Source of the DNA: Homarus americanus
Lineage: Eukaryota; Arthropoda; Malacostraca; Decapoda; Nephropidae
Length of the DNA: 64,000 nucleotides
Direction of reading: 5' to 3'
Assembly: GCF_018991925.1 (NCBI RefSeq)
Contig: NW_024755055.1
Location: 501,496-565,495, forward strand
Shown in pieces: positions 22,401-33,500 of this stretch; within the stretch, counting starts at the first letter, position 1, and every line of letters starts with the position of its first letter. The notes under the pieces are model-generated. The model saw only the letters and a list, made by a program, of their open reading frames with translations. It was not told where the DNA came from and did no database searches. The translations under genes and the position numbers were made by a program.

Positions 22401-23791
22401 AATGTTATAATTTGTTATTTAAATCGGAAGGTTTTATGGAAAGTTAGTTTTGAAAGTTGTAGGTCATGAAATATGTTGTTAGGAGCTCGCGGTAAGAAGT
22501 TTGGGCCAAATAGCCAAGCCTTATGACGTGTATGAGACGTCTGCACTAATCCCATTAGGAGTAGACAATGATATTGTAATTATGGTAGGGATTGTTTGTT
22601 GAAGGCTATGAGACTGTTGGCCAAAGTTTGTGGTTTATATGTGAGACTAAATTGAGGTGTTGGAAAGGTGATGTTGCCAGGGAGCGTAGGATGACTTTTG
22701 TGTAAGGGTTGCCGTTATAGAAAATTGTATAAGTGGTTTAGGACTACTAATATTTTGTTGTGAAATCTGTTTGCAGGTATGTTTTGTGGTAGCCATGTGA
22801 AGTAGCAGAGGTTTAAAATAAGGCGGCAAGTGGTGTGGTGTGCTGCGCTGCGCTGCGCCGCATGATGTGATTCTATACGTTAGAGGTGGGACTTGGAATA
22901 TCGATTGTGTGAGTAAAGATTTTTAGGTACCTAGTGAATTGATTGTAAGAAATTGAGTTTATTATAGTTGATGTTATTTTTTTGGGAGACTTAATGTCAA
23001 ATGTAAATATAATTTTTAGCATGAATGATAGGGTAGTTTTAGATGGCATAGGTTTAATAATATGGAATGTGTGCCTACAATAGCAGGTAATAGAAATGTT
23101 AGTAATATTGTAGAGGCGTAAATTTGATTTAATGTTTTTTTTTTGTAGGTAAAATGGGTATACGTCGTGGAGTTGTTTGGAAGTGTGGTCGCGAAAGCAC
23201 TATCTGGAGGCAAGTGATTATTGAAAGTTTGTGTTTGTAGGAGTTATGTGAAATTGAAAGAGTATGGTTTGCTTATATTGAAGTGAAGAGGCTTGGTCAA
23301 TAATGTAAAAGTTGGTGGTGGGATGGTACCACCCCGAGACTGTTGAAGATGAATGGTTGTTAATATGGTTAGGAGTTGTATTTTTTGTTGTCGTTTAATG
23401 GTGTTTGTTTAAATTTCAGAGTAGAGAATGGAGGCAGTTTTTGAGCGCTACTGGGTGGGTAGAGGTGACTGAGGTGAAGAATTGTGTTTTGAGGTGTAAA
23501 GGTAAAGAAAATTGAAAAGGTATTGTATAAATGTATGTTTTTGTTGATTTTGGTAGGTTAGAAAGATAGGTTTGTGTTGAAGGTGTGGTTTACGAATGAG
23601 TGATAGGCGTAAAATAGTGATGGAATTGTTCGTTGAAGGGGAAGATGTTGGTAATATTTTGTGGGTTTACTTTGATATGAGGTGAGTTTGGTAGATTGTT
23701 TGTGTATTATTTAATGAGGTATAAGTAAGAAAGTTATTTGTGGTGTCATAATAAGTTTTTGACTAATGTTTATTTTATTTGTTAATGTCGA

Positions 23792-24184
23792 CAGTGATGT
23801 GATGGATGGGGCCAGCCGTGGTGAAAAAGGCTAAAAGCCAAATGGATTTACGAGACGTGACCGATGAAGTGAGTAGAAATGGCCTTTTTTGTGTCCTGTT
23901 GATTTGAGTGGAAGAAAGTTGTGTATATAGGGCGTGAAGTGTGGAAAGGTTTGGGTATTTGATGTTTATGAATTTGTTATGCGTGTTTGTGGCAATAGAA
24001 TAATGTGTTGGTGATATGCATGTGTTAATATTAATTTTTTGTGTTGCAGATACGATTGGAAGAGGGAGGCAGGCAGTACGTGGTTGTTATTTGTGAGGGC
24101 GTACTTGTCGGCAAGGGAGCGAAAGGGCAAGGACTGGAGAATTTTACAGTTGAGGAGTTTGAATTTGGCCAAGATTTTCGACTT
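23792..24184 (+). other. Two splice-flanked segments with a possible small spliced ORF
   Basis: Segment 23792-23870 ends GAA|GTGAGT. Segment 24050-24184 follows TGTTGCAG, is exactly 135 nt and ends CTT|GTAAGT. The second segment is open in two frames. In one, MGPAVVKKAKSQMDLRDVTD continues in phase into IRLEEGGRQYVVVICEGVLV. In the other, ATGAA joined to A gives MKYDWKREAGSTWLLFVRAY and reaches a stop 47 codons on. Neither product is recognised. Open frames of this length may be chance in G-rich DNA. Confidence 0.2.
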
Positions 24185-24311
24185 GTAAGTTGAGTGGAAT
24201 GTTTTGGGGCTGGGACTAGAGTGAAAATGTTTTGTGGGGAGAAGGCATGAAGATGTAAATGGAAGTTATTTGTATGAAAGTGCACATGTGGAGAGTAAAA
24301 GTTGTGTTTGA

Positions 24312-24362
24312 GGATAGTATCGTTGTTACACACTCGAGGCTGTGTAATGATTGGTACTATCC
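24312..24362 (+). ncRNA. Hairpin 1 of a covarying family (loop CTCGAGGC)
   Basis: 51 nt folding into a 21-bp stem with one bulged T and an 8-nt loop. Outer strands are GGATAGTA and TACTATCC. It is followed 87 nt later by the homologous hairpin at 24399. Six stem positions differ between the two and pairing survives at every one of them. Size is smaller than a typical animal microRNA precursor. No function is known to me. Confidence 0.6.
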
Positions 24363-24398
24363 TGGGTGAATGTGTTGAGTGGATGTTTGTTGGTAGTA

Positions 24399-24449
24399 GG
24401 TTAGTACTGTTGTTACATACTGGAGGCTGTGTAATGGTTGGTACTAGCC
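24399..24449 (+). ncRNA. Hairpin 2 of a covarying family (loop CTGGAGGC)
   Basis: Same length and register as 24312-24362. Relative to it, pair 3/49 changes A-U to U-G (both sides change), 9/43 U-G to C-G, 10/42 C-G to U-G, 20/31 C-G to U-G and 12/39 U-A to U-G. The loop differs by one base. Both hairpins are followed by TGGGTGAATGT. Confidence 0.6.
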
Positions 24450-25694
24450 TGGGTGAATGTTTTGTAGTTGTTTATACCGGACGCGTATGGAGTGCCTTAA
24501 AAGTTTGTGGTGAAATGTGTAAGAGTGTTTGATTTAGGGGAAAGTGGTTGTGGGATTCTGGTTTTTGTGCGAAAGCGTACAAAACGATTTGTCGAGTAAA
24601 TTTTTGTGAGTGGTAGAAGAAGTTTGGTGTTGGTAGACATGGGCTTAGCCTAGGTAAGAATGAAGATGTTTTTTGGTAAATGGTGGTTTGTTTTAGGGCA
24701 GGAAGTGTGTTGGAAAGGGGTGGATTTGAAGTGGGTGCACGAAGATTGTGTTTTTTTTTTCAGTGGAGTTATCCATCGGTTGCAGACACGTTTTGGAGCC
24801 GTCTCTTTGGAAGCAGCACACGTAGTGGGAGTCGCCATTAGGTTGGGACAAGGGTGCTGTGGTGGAGAGACAGTTGGTTAACGAATGGAAGACGACGGGC
24901 AAAGGTTTTGTGAAGATAGGAAGTGAGTTGCAGGGAAGGCGGCGAGAGCGAGGGAATAACCGAGGCAGTTGAAGATGGATGTGTGATGACTTTGGTGCAC
25001 CATGTTGAGAGGAGAGTGGGTAAATTGGAAGAGGAACGAGGAGGCCGTGGCACGTATTGGATATTGCAGTTAGAGCAAGTTGGCATCACCAGACTGATTT
25101 GTATATGATATATTTGAAGCACCACGAAGAGTTTGCAACGTATCCAGATAGGAAAGAGCAGAGGACGAAAGGCCAGTATTTGCTGTAAGAAAGTGGATTT
25201 GCAGCAGCTCGGTTATAACAAACTTTCGTGTGTACGGCGTTGTCCTCGTCAGGTACGTACTGCTGTTTATGGAGACCCAGCATGTGAGGGTTCATCCTCT
25301 GGGCCGTACCGACACGGTCGCGTCGGTTTGCAAGCGTCCGGAGAAGCGGCATATTTGTCGTGCGTCCGATGGAGAATGCCATTTGTCCCACAGATCCGGC
25401 GGGAGCAGACGGAGTTGCGGTGGACATCCAGCGGACGGTGTCCCCCAGGAGTGATTTTTGTGGGCGGGTGAGTGCGCAGCAGACCTTGGGAAATATTGTC
25501 CAGCTCTGCCGGGAAGAAGCACGCGGCTAGTGCCTCGTACCTGTGATAAATTTGATAGAAAGGGTCATTGTGACCTCCATCCTTAGTGGGGGAGTAAAAT
25601 GAAATTGGAATTTGGTAAATGTTTTCTCTTTTTCAGATTGAAGTGAGGGGGGTGAAGTCGGTGTGGCCAAGTTGATGTCGAGGATTGCGTGTAG
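24450..25694. other. G/T-rich region with overlapping open frames
   Basis: Open frames of 60-113 codons exist on both strands (for example 25133-25471 + and 25086-25427 -). The stretch 25240-25460 is CpG-rich and more balanced in composition than its surroundings, so it may be an inserted relic. No domain is recognised and the frames shift repeatedly, so no CDS is called. Confidence 0.35.
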
Positions 25695-26575
25695 GTGCCG
25701 TCCCCGTGATTGAGAAGATGACGTCCTTTGAACATATAGCCGTCGTCCCAGTGACTGGGGTGACTGGAGCCGAGAAGATGTCCTTTGAACGTATAGCCGT
25801 CGTCCCCGTGAAGCCGAGAGGACGTCGTCCGTGGTGCAAGGAGTCGAGGAGATGATGTCATTTGAATGTATAGCCGTTGTCCCTGTGAGTGGAGCCGAGA
25901 AGATGATGTCCTTTGAAGTATAGTCGTTCGTCCCTGTGACTAGGGCGTATGGAGCTGAGAAGAAGTCCTCTAACGTATAGCTGTCGTCCTTGTGATGAGC
26001 TGAGAAGAAGTCATCAATGTGACTTGGGTGTATGGAGCCGAAAAGATGTCCTTTGAACATATAGCCGTCGTCCCTTTGCCTGGGGTGTGTGAAGCCGAGA
26101 GGACGTCGTCCATGTGACCTAGGTGTATGGAGGCGAGAAGATGATGTACTTTGAACCTATAGCCGTTGTCTCTGTGACTGGAGCCGAGAAGACGTTGACC
26201 GGGGTGTATGGAGCCGAGAAGAAGTCGTCAATGTGACTAGGGTGTATGGAGCCGAAAAGAAGATGTCCTTTGAACATATAGCTGTTGTCCCTTTGCCTGG
26301 GGTGTGTGAAGCCGAGAAGATGATGTCCTTTGAACGTATAGTCGTTGTGACTGGAGCTGAGAAGACGTTGTCCGTGTGACTGGGGTGTATGGAGCCGAAA
26401 ATATGTCCTTTGAATATATAGCTGCTGTTCCTTTGCCTGGGGTGTGTGAAGCTGAGAGGACGTCGTCCATGTGACCTGGGTGTATGGAGGCGAGAAGATG
26501 ATGTCCTTTGAACGTATAGCCGTTGTCCCTGTGACTGGAACCGAGAAGTTGTCCTTTGAATGTATAGCTGAGATG
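25695..26575. repeat. ~60-bp minisatellite
   Basis: About 15 degenerate copies with the core GTCCTTTGAACGTATAGCCG, followed by TCGTCCCTGTGACTGGGGTG and TATGGAGCCGAGAAGATG. Period is mostly near 57-60 bp, so antisense frames stay open for up to 213 codons. The antisense ORF has no recognised domain and is treated as a by-product of the repeat. Confidence 0.9.
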
Positions 26576-27131
26576 TTTGAAGCAGCAATTGATGTACTGT
26601 ACTGTATTATATTGCTATGTGTATAGAATATATGTATTTGAGTTGAATTTTGTGTTTTCTTTGTGGCCTGATGTGCATTTTGAGTGGGAGATGGTGTGTG
26701 AACTAGAAACACACAAGGTAGAAGGATGACGACGACGACAACAACAAGTGATTGAGGCATCGGAAGAAGTGGAGCTGGCCATGAGAAGATGAAGGTAATG
26801 TGTGAAAAGTTGAGATTAGTTAATGTAATATGATTTTATGTAAAGTAAAGGTGTTGACATTAGTCAATGTGTTGAATAATAGGAATTGTATCATTGTGTG
26901 AATTTTAATGTCTTTTTTCTTTACTTGCAGGTACACGGGAACACATGTGGTGTTGTTTAGAGTGTTTATTGAGCAACAAAGGTGATTTTTCAACTGAAAG
27001 AGAGTAGTTATTCCTCATTGGAGAGTTGGTGTTTTGATGTTTGTTTGCAAACAAAAGCTCGGACATTGTCGATCTATCACACGACAATAGTCCATAGACA
27101 CGATATCTGTGTCAAGAGAGCTTTATGACTA

Positions 27132-27179
27132 GACCGTATTGTCGGTACTGACATTATTGTCAGTATCGACAGTATGGTC
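27132..27179 (+). ncRNA. 22-bp hairpin with TTAT loop inside the palindrome
   Basis: Arms 27132-27153 and 27158-27179 pair over 22 bp. The only three non-Watson-Crick positions are G-U or U-G when read as + strand RNA (they would be A-C on the other strand). The fold is therefore better as a + strand transcript. Confidence 0.6.
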
Positions 27180-27270
27180 AAAGTTGGTTTGCAAACAAAA
27201 CATAAAACATAACTTAAAACCAATTTGGAATAACTACTTTCTTTCAGTTGAAAAATCACCTTTGTTGCTC

Positions 27271-27276
27271 AATAAA
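27271..27276 (+). terminator. Poly(A) signal AATAAA
   Basis: Canonical hexamer in the right arm of the palindrome; first candidate signal after the acceptor at 26930. A second AATAAA lies at about 27566. Use is inferred only. Confidence 0.35.
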
Positions 27277-27344
27277 CACTCTAAAATAACTTATAAAATA
27301 TAGGAAGGATGGCCAGGGCCTATCTTAAAAAGATAGCGGAAAAA

Positions 27345-27480
27345 ACCCCCGTTTTCTGTTCGACTTGAGAAAATGGGAAACTCCTCTGTTTTCTATGGCT
27401 CCAAAACCTCCTGTTTTCTGTTCACTTGGAGAAAATGGGAAATTTTCCTCCGTTTTCTACAGCTCCAACACCCAAGTTTT
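27345..27480. repeat. Short duplicated CCGTTTTCTGTTC/GAGAAAATGGGAAA motif
   Basis: Two to three imperfect copies of a ~55-bp unit between the palindrome and the satellite. Confidence 0.6.
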
Positions 27481-27614
27481 CTACGACTGCAGTTCTCTAC
27501 GTGATCGCACTTTCTACAAGTTCAATGTGTTTGTTTACCATGTCCAAATATGGCTGTACTTTAACTTGTGAAAAATAAAGACATTGATTATATGCTTTCT
27601 TTTATTACACTGAA

Positions 27615-30600
27615 AATATTTCTATGTCCACATACATGAAAAATGTACAGAGTCCACAATGGATGAAAATTTTTCTGAGTCCACAAACAAAAAATTATTC
27701 TAAGTCCACAACAGATGAAAAATATACTAAGTCCACACTCAGTAAATTTTTGTAAGTCCACAAAAGAATTCTCCCAAGTCAACAAACATAAATTTTTTTT
27801 AAGTCCACAAAGTATGAAAAATATTCTAAGTCCACAAACATAGTAAATTTTACAAGTCCACAAACCATAGAAATTTTTATAAGTCCACAAATGATAAGAA
27901 TTTTTTCCAAGTCAACAAATATAAGAAATATTTCTAAATCAACAAAGTATGAAAAAGTTTCCAAGTCCACACAAATAGTAAATTTTTTCTAAGTCCACAA
28001 AGGATGAAAATTTTTCTTAGTCCACACAGTAAACTTTTGTAAGTCCATAAACATAGTAAATCCTTTTAAGTCAACAAAGGATACAAAAATTTTCAAAGTC
28101 CATGCACATGGTAAATTTTTCTAAGTCCACAAAAGATGAAAATTATTACAAGTCCACAGTAAATTTTCTAAATCGACAAACATTATAAATTATTCTAAGT
28201 CCACAAAGGATAAGACATTTTTCTAAGACCACTAAAGATACAAAAAAAAAATCTAACTCCACAAAGCATAAGAAATCTTTCTAAGTCCACACACACTTTT
28301 TCTAAGTCAACAAAGAATGAAAAATATTTCTAAGCCCACAAATGATATAACTTAAAATTTTAAGTCAACAAAGGATAAGAAATTTTTCTAAGTCCACAAA
28401 AAATAAAAAAACATTTCTAAGTCCACAAAGGATATAAATTTTTATAACTCCACAAAAGATATAAATTTTTATAAGTCAACAAACATTATAAATTAATCAA
28501 CGTCCACAAAGGATGAAAAAGATTTCTAAGTCCACAAAGAACGAAAAATATTAAGTCCACAAAGGATATAAATTTTATAAGTCAAAGGATAAAAAAAAAA
28601 ATTCTAAGTCAAACAAACTTTTCTAAGTCCACAAACATAAAAAATTTTTAGAAGTCCACAAAACATATAACATATTACTAAGTCAACAAAGGATACAATT
28701 TTTTTAAAAGTCCACAAACATTATAATTTTTTCTAAGTCAACAAAGCATGAAAAATATTTAGAAATTCACAAAGGATATAAATTTTTTAAGTCCACAAAG
28801 GATAAGAAATTATTCTAAGTCCACACACACACACACAGTAAATTAATCTAAATCCACAAGACATATAAATTTTTCTAAGTCACAAACAAGAAATTTTTGT
28901 AAGTCCACAAAATATAAAAAATATTTCTAAGTCCACAAAGGATATACATTTTTTCTAACTCCACAACAGATATAAATTTTTATAACTCAACAAACATGAT
29001 AAATTAATCAAAGTCCACAAAGGATGAAAACAAATTCTAAGTCCACAAAGGATGAACAATATTAAGACCACAAAGGATATAAATTTTTATAACTCCACAA
29101 CATATATACATTTTTTTAAATCAACAAACATTATAAATTAATCAAATTTCAAAAAACATACAAACTATTTCTAAGACCACAAAGAATATAAATTGTTTAA
29201 GTCAACAAACCATAACAAAAGTTTCTAAGTCAAACATAATAAATTTGGCTAACTCCACAAACATAAGAAATTTTTCAAAGTCCACAAAATATAAAAAATA
29301 TTTCTAAGTCAACAAAGGATACAAATTTTTTTTTGTAACTCCACAAACATTATAATTTTTTCTAAGTCAACAAAGGATATACATTTTTTCTAACTCCACA
29401 ACAGATACAAATTTTTATAACTCAACAAACATTATAAATTAATCAAAGTCCACAAAGGATGAAAAATATTAAGTCCACAAAGGATATAAATTTTTCTAAG
29501 TCAACAAAGGATATAAATTTATATAACTACACAACATATATAAATTTTTTTAAATCAACAAACATTATCAATTATTCAAAGTCCAAAAAACATACAAAAT
29601 ATTTATAAGACCACAAAACATATAAATTTTGTAAGTCAACAAATCATACAAAAAATTGTCTAAATCAAACATAATAAATTTTTATAACTCCACACACATA
29701 AGAAATTATTAGAAGTCCACAAGATATAAACATTATTTCTAAGTCAACAAAGGATAACATTTTTTTTCTAAGTCCACAAACATTAGAATTTTTTCCAAGT
29801 CAACAAAGGATGAAAAAATTTTTTAAGTCCACAAAAGATATACATTTTTCGAAGTCCACAAGCATAATAAATTATTCCAAGTCCACAAATGATAACAAAA
29901 TTTTCTAAATCAACAAAAGATACAAACATTTTATACGTCCACAAACATAATAAATTATTTTAAGTCCACAAACGATAAGCTTTTTTTTTCCAAGTCCACA
30001 AACATTAGAAATTATTATAAGTCCACACAGGATACAAAATATTCAATTTCCACAAAGGATAACAAATACTCCAAGTCCACAGACATAATAAATTATTCCA
30101 ATTCCACAAACGATAAGAAATATTCTAAGTTCACAAACATGAAAGCATTTTCTACCTTCATACACATGAAACATATACCAATTCCATAAAATATATTCTA
30201 TGTCCACAAACATGAAAAATATATTATCCACAAAAAATTTACATTATTCAAAATACACAAACATTACACAGTCCACAAACATCAAAACAAAATTCAGAGT
30301 ACCCACACACACACACACACACATGAAAACTATACCAAGACCAATCAATATATTCCAAGTCCACAAAAAGGCAACAAAAAATCAGTCAACAAACATTATA
30401 AATTATTCCAAGTCAACAAAGGTTAAACATTTCAAATACACAAACAATAACAAATATTCAGTCTACAAACTACAACTTTTCAAAGTCCACATAAATGGAA
30501 CACATTTTCGAAGTTCACAAATGTTCAATCCACAAAAGATGAAACATGTTCAAAGTCCACAAACATTGAAAATTATTCAAAGTCCACACCCACATCAAAA
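27615..30600. repeat. Degenerate ~30-bp satellite, TAAGTCCACAAA core
   Basis: Roughly 90-100 units over 3 kb with the core TCTAAGTCCACAAA followed by an A/T spacer (GGATATAAATTTTT type). Unit length varies by several bases and TCAACAAA variants alternate, so no long-range period is obvious. Antisense frames give repeated CGL/VDL peptides that are repeat artefacts. The top strand is strongly A/C biased. Confidence 0.95.
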
Positions 30601-31529
30601 ATATACCAACTCCTCAAATCAAACAAAAAAACTACGCGTCCAACAATTATTCTACGTACAAATAACTCCGGTAAAATAACCGCAACAATATACGAGTCAA
30701 ACAATATTACGCGTCTACAATTAACTACCAATTAAACCCAAAAATAGACAAGTCAAAACATTGTCAAAGTCGACAATTAACTAGTACATTAAAACAAATT
30801 GCAAATCAAAAAATACTAAAAGTCCACAATTAACTTGCATAAATTAAAACAACACATTTCCAAACTCTTTACCAGTCCACGGATGACCGCATTTTAACGA
30901 GACGACATTCTTTACCGGTCCCCGCGTGAATCCGACGACTCGCGACGACGACGTTACGACTGTGACAATTTATGACGACGACTCCCTCATATTTAAAGTC
31001 CACAACAAAATACACACCACTATACAAACAACTATACATTCACAAATAACTTACGCCACGTCGTACGACCGTTCCGGTCCACGGACAAATTACGCGTCCG
31101 CAATTGACTCCGTTCAAATTGAAATCGATGACTACTCCACAACACAACTTCTTACAAGTCCACAACATTAACTTACACTCTTCAACTCCTTCATATCTCC
31201 ACTTAAACTCCCTCGCAACCGTTCGTAATACGCATTTCTTGCCTCGCGACTACGTATTCGCACCCCGGACGACAAATATTTCAAACTAAAAACATTACAC
31301 GCATAATAACTTAACATTATTATTCTCAATAACAATTACTTTACACATCAAAATACAACTCTTCTTCATTTATTCAAATATCACCACAATATCTACTTCA
31401 CACTCACAACAATTATGATAAAAAAAACACACATATTCATAACAAGACCAATAAGTGAAATCGACACTACACTACACACAGCACCAATAATACGACAACG
31501 ACAAATTACATTTACAACAACAAACGTAT
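30601..31529. other. A/C-rich single-copy-like DNA
   Basis: Continues the A>T, C>G bias of the satellite with scattered AGTCCACAA remnants up to about 31.17 kb and CG-rich islands near 30.9 and 31.1 kb. No gene recognised. Confidence 0.45.
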
Positions 31530-31800
31530 AAATGGGGAAGACCCGAAAGAGGACAACGGAAAAACCAACGGGAGGACGGGAATGGGAGAACCGACGGAAC
31601 GAAGAGGAGGACCGCAACGGGAAGGGGAAAGGAACGGCAAGGGAGTCACACAACACGAACAAGAAAAGGAGGAACAGGAAGGGATGGACGACAAACCACA
31701 AGGAAAGGAGGAACGGATAAGGCAAACACAAAAAGAGGGAGACGGGGGAGGAGGACAAGGACGGAGAGCCGGGGGGAAACGAGGAAAGGGAGGGCTCACA
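31530..31800. repeat. Purine-rich low-complexity tract
   Basis: GGA/GAA-rich + strand. It yields an artefactual S/F/P-rich antisense ORF (31393-31905) and E/G/K-rich sense ORFs. Confidence 0.8.
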
Positions 31801-33219
31801 AAATAAACATTGCACTCGCATTCCTTCTCCTCGTCGTAATCGTCCGCCGACTCTCGTTATTATACCCGTCGACAACGGACGCCTTGACGCGAGTGCAACG
31901 CGCATACTTCAAATGCCACAATTGCGCACGCAGACGAGTACGGCTATAAATTTGTACCAAATAAATGACGCGCTACTAATGACCAAAACGATATTACCGC
32001 TCGACACGTATTCCCTCGCCGGTAGATATCGCAGTGTCGAAACGCGTACCCGCGCGCGTTCCGCAACCGTCCGCTCTCGAACGGACTGCCCCTACCCCCG
32101 TCAAACCTATATTTAAACCGTCCCGCCATTTACGGCCCATTCCTCTCGACCGACTCTACTTCCGTGCCGTTCTTTACGCATCTCTAATACCGCGACGACT
32201 TCCCCGCGCTACCACGCAGACTTCCATTCCTGCGCCGCGGCGTCTACGCGTCTCGGTGCAAATTCCCGTCCGTTCTCCGACTTTCCTCGTGCCCGGGTCG
32301 TCTGCGCTTCCGTACTTCCCGTGTCGGTCTCCGCCCCTCTTTCCCGTCCCGTAAACACACCGCGATCGACTGTCGCGTACATCCGCAAATGCCTGCAAAC
32401 CCCCCCCACCCCCTTTACGTACTACTCTCTGCTAAACTGGCATTTACTAAATTCGTCGTCGTCTCCGCTCGTTCCCGGACGCTACGAGACGTCGTCGATT
32501 AAATCGTCCCCCGTGAACGTCCCGCCGATCCTCGACTCGTCCTCCGCAAAATTACGACGGTCCCTTCCGCCTATTCCCCCGCAGATCCTCTACCGCGCGA
32601 GTTCTTCTCTCTTCAAAATCCCCGCCGCATCTATTTCTCGCAATTCTGCTGCTGCGTCGATCGTCGTCGCCTTTTACTTTATATCTTCGCTCTTATATAA
32701 CTACTACCTCATTCTATTTCCTTTACTCTCTCTAAATAGTCAGTCCTCAAAAACTATCTTCTAATTTTCCCTTCTCGTAACTCTACAAAATAATCATCGT
32801 TTCTCCTTTCTCGTCGCTTGCCTCGACGACGCCGTCCCGTTAATGCGTCGGTCCGATCTCCCCCGTTCTTTTACTCTCGAAATGCGGACGCGTCGTCTCG
32901 TATTTACGGACGTGCGTGCCCGAGTTCCGCTTTAAATCGCATTCGAAATGCTACGATCTATTTGCAACGTGTCTACGATGATAATCTTGTCGGCAAATTA
33001 TTGCAAACCCCTACTCATCACAGGCAACATCTTCAATACATTCATTCTCATTATTTATCAACTCCAAAATCATCTTCCATCTTCACAAAGTCACTTTCTA
33101 AAAACAATACTACAAACATTATAAAAATCATTACTCTACACAAACAAAACATGCACCAATTTTACACCTAAACAAATTCAAATCATCTTTAAACTAATCA
33201 AACTAGACTCCCGCGCTTC
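31801..33219. other. CpG-rich, C-biased non-coding region
   Basis: High CG dinucleotide density and top-strand C>G. TATATTTAAA at 32108-32117 is a possible TATA element, usable in either direction, but no clear initiator is placed. Long open frames (32321-32764 +, for example) have no recognisable domain. If a minus-strand unit mirrors the 18.4-kb one, its start would lie here (speculation). Confidence 0.35.
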
Positions 33220-33500
33220 ATAGCACGTCGATCGCTGTCTTCCTCCGCGATTGAGAGGTATCGTCGAGCGGCGTCTTCGTCCGCAATCGACGGGCGTCCT
33301 CGAGCGGTGTCTTCGTAGCGAGTCCGGCAATGTCTTCCTCCGCGATTGAGAGGTGTCGTCGAGCGGTGTCTTCGTAACGAATCCGGCGATGTCTTCGTCC
33401 GCAATTGAGAGGTGTTGTCGAGCGGCGTCTTCGTCCTCCATCGACGGGCGTCGTCGAGCGGTGTCTCCGTCCTCAGTCGACGGACGTCTTCGTACAAAGC
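33220..33500. repeat. 36-bp GC-rich minisatellite
   Basis: Units of type TGTCTTCCTCCGCGATTGAG plus AGGTGTCGTCGAGCGG (36 bp), sometimes separated by a 23-bp spacer TGTCTTCGTAACGAATCCGG-type. Period divisible by three keeps an antisense 135-codon frame (33198-33605) with 12-residue repeats rich in R, T and D. Confidence 0.85.

Larger units (their letters stand above)
18477..27290 (+). ncRNA. Candidate spliced long non-coding transcription unit
   Basis: From the promoter onward the + strand shows strong G>C and T>A bias and repeated splice-like junctions. Donors include 19231 (GCAG|GTAAGT), 23871 (GAA|GTGAGT), 24185 (CTT|GTAAGT) and 25470 (GCGG|GTGAGT). Acceptors include 20481, 20758, 21081, 23420, 24049 and 26930. 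The first usable AATAAA after the last acceptor is at 27271, in the right arm of a large palindrome. No long protein frame links the would-be exons. G/T excess on the sense strand is what transcription-coupled mutation gives in animal introns. Existence of the transcript and the exon set are inference. Confidence 0.35.
26951..27290. repeat. Large palindrome with poly(A) signals on both strands
   Basis: Arms 26951-27062 and about 27174-27290 are inverse complements, with ~55 bp nearly perfect (GTGTTTATTGAGCAACAAAG onward). AATAAA lies at 27271-27276 on the + strand and its mirror on the minus strand at about 26960-26966. A second hairpin is nested at 27132-27179. The palindrome sits at the switch from G/T-rich to A/C-rich top strand. 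Confidence 0.85.

Noticed and set aside
25086..25471. 113-codon minus and 112-codon plus ORFs over the same DNA
   Set aside because: Several frames on both strands are open at once in a CpG-rich patch; no domain recognised and no consistent splice joins.
26119..26760. 213-codon minus-strand ORF with a signal-peptide-like start
   Set aside because: The body is the 60-bp minisatellite and the hydrophobic start comes from a GAC/GTT-rich microsatellite-like stretch.
27588..30679. CRISPR-like array or repeat protein in the AAGTCCACAAA region
   Set aside because: Repeats are degenerate, spacers are A/T filler of variable length, the genome is animal, and translated frames are repeat artefacts.
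31393..31905. 170-codon minus-strand ORF resembling a membrane protein
   Set aside because: It is antisense to a GGA/GAA tract; hydrophobicity and S/F/P richness follow from that.
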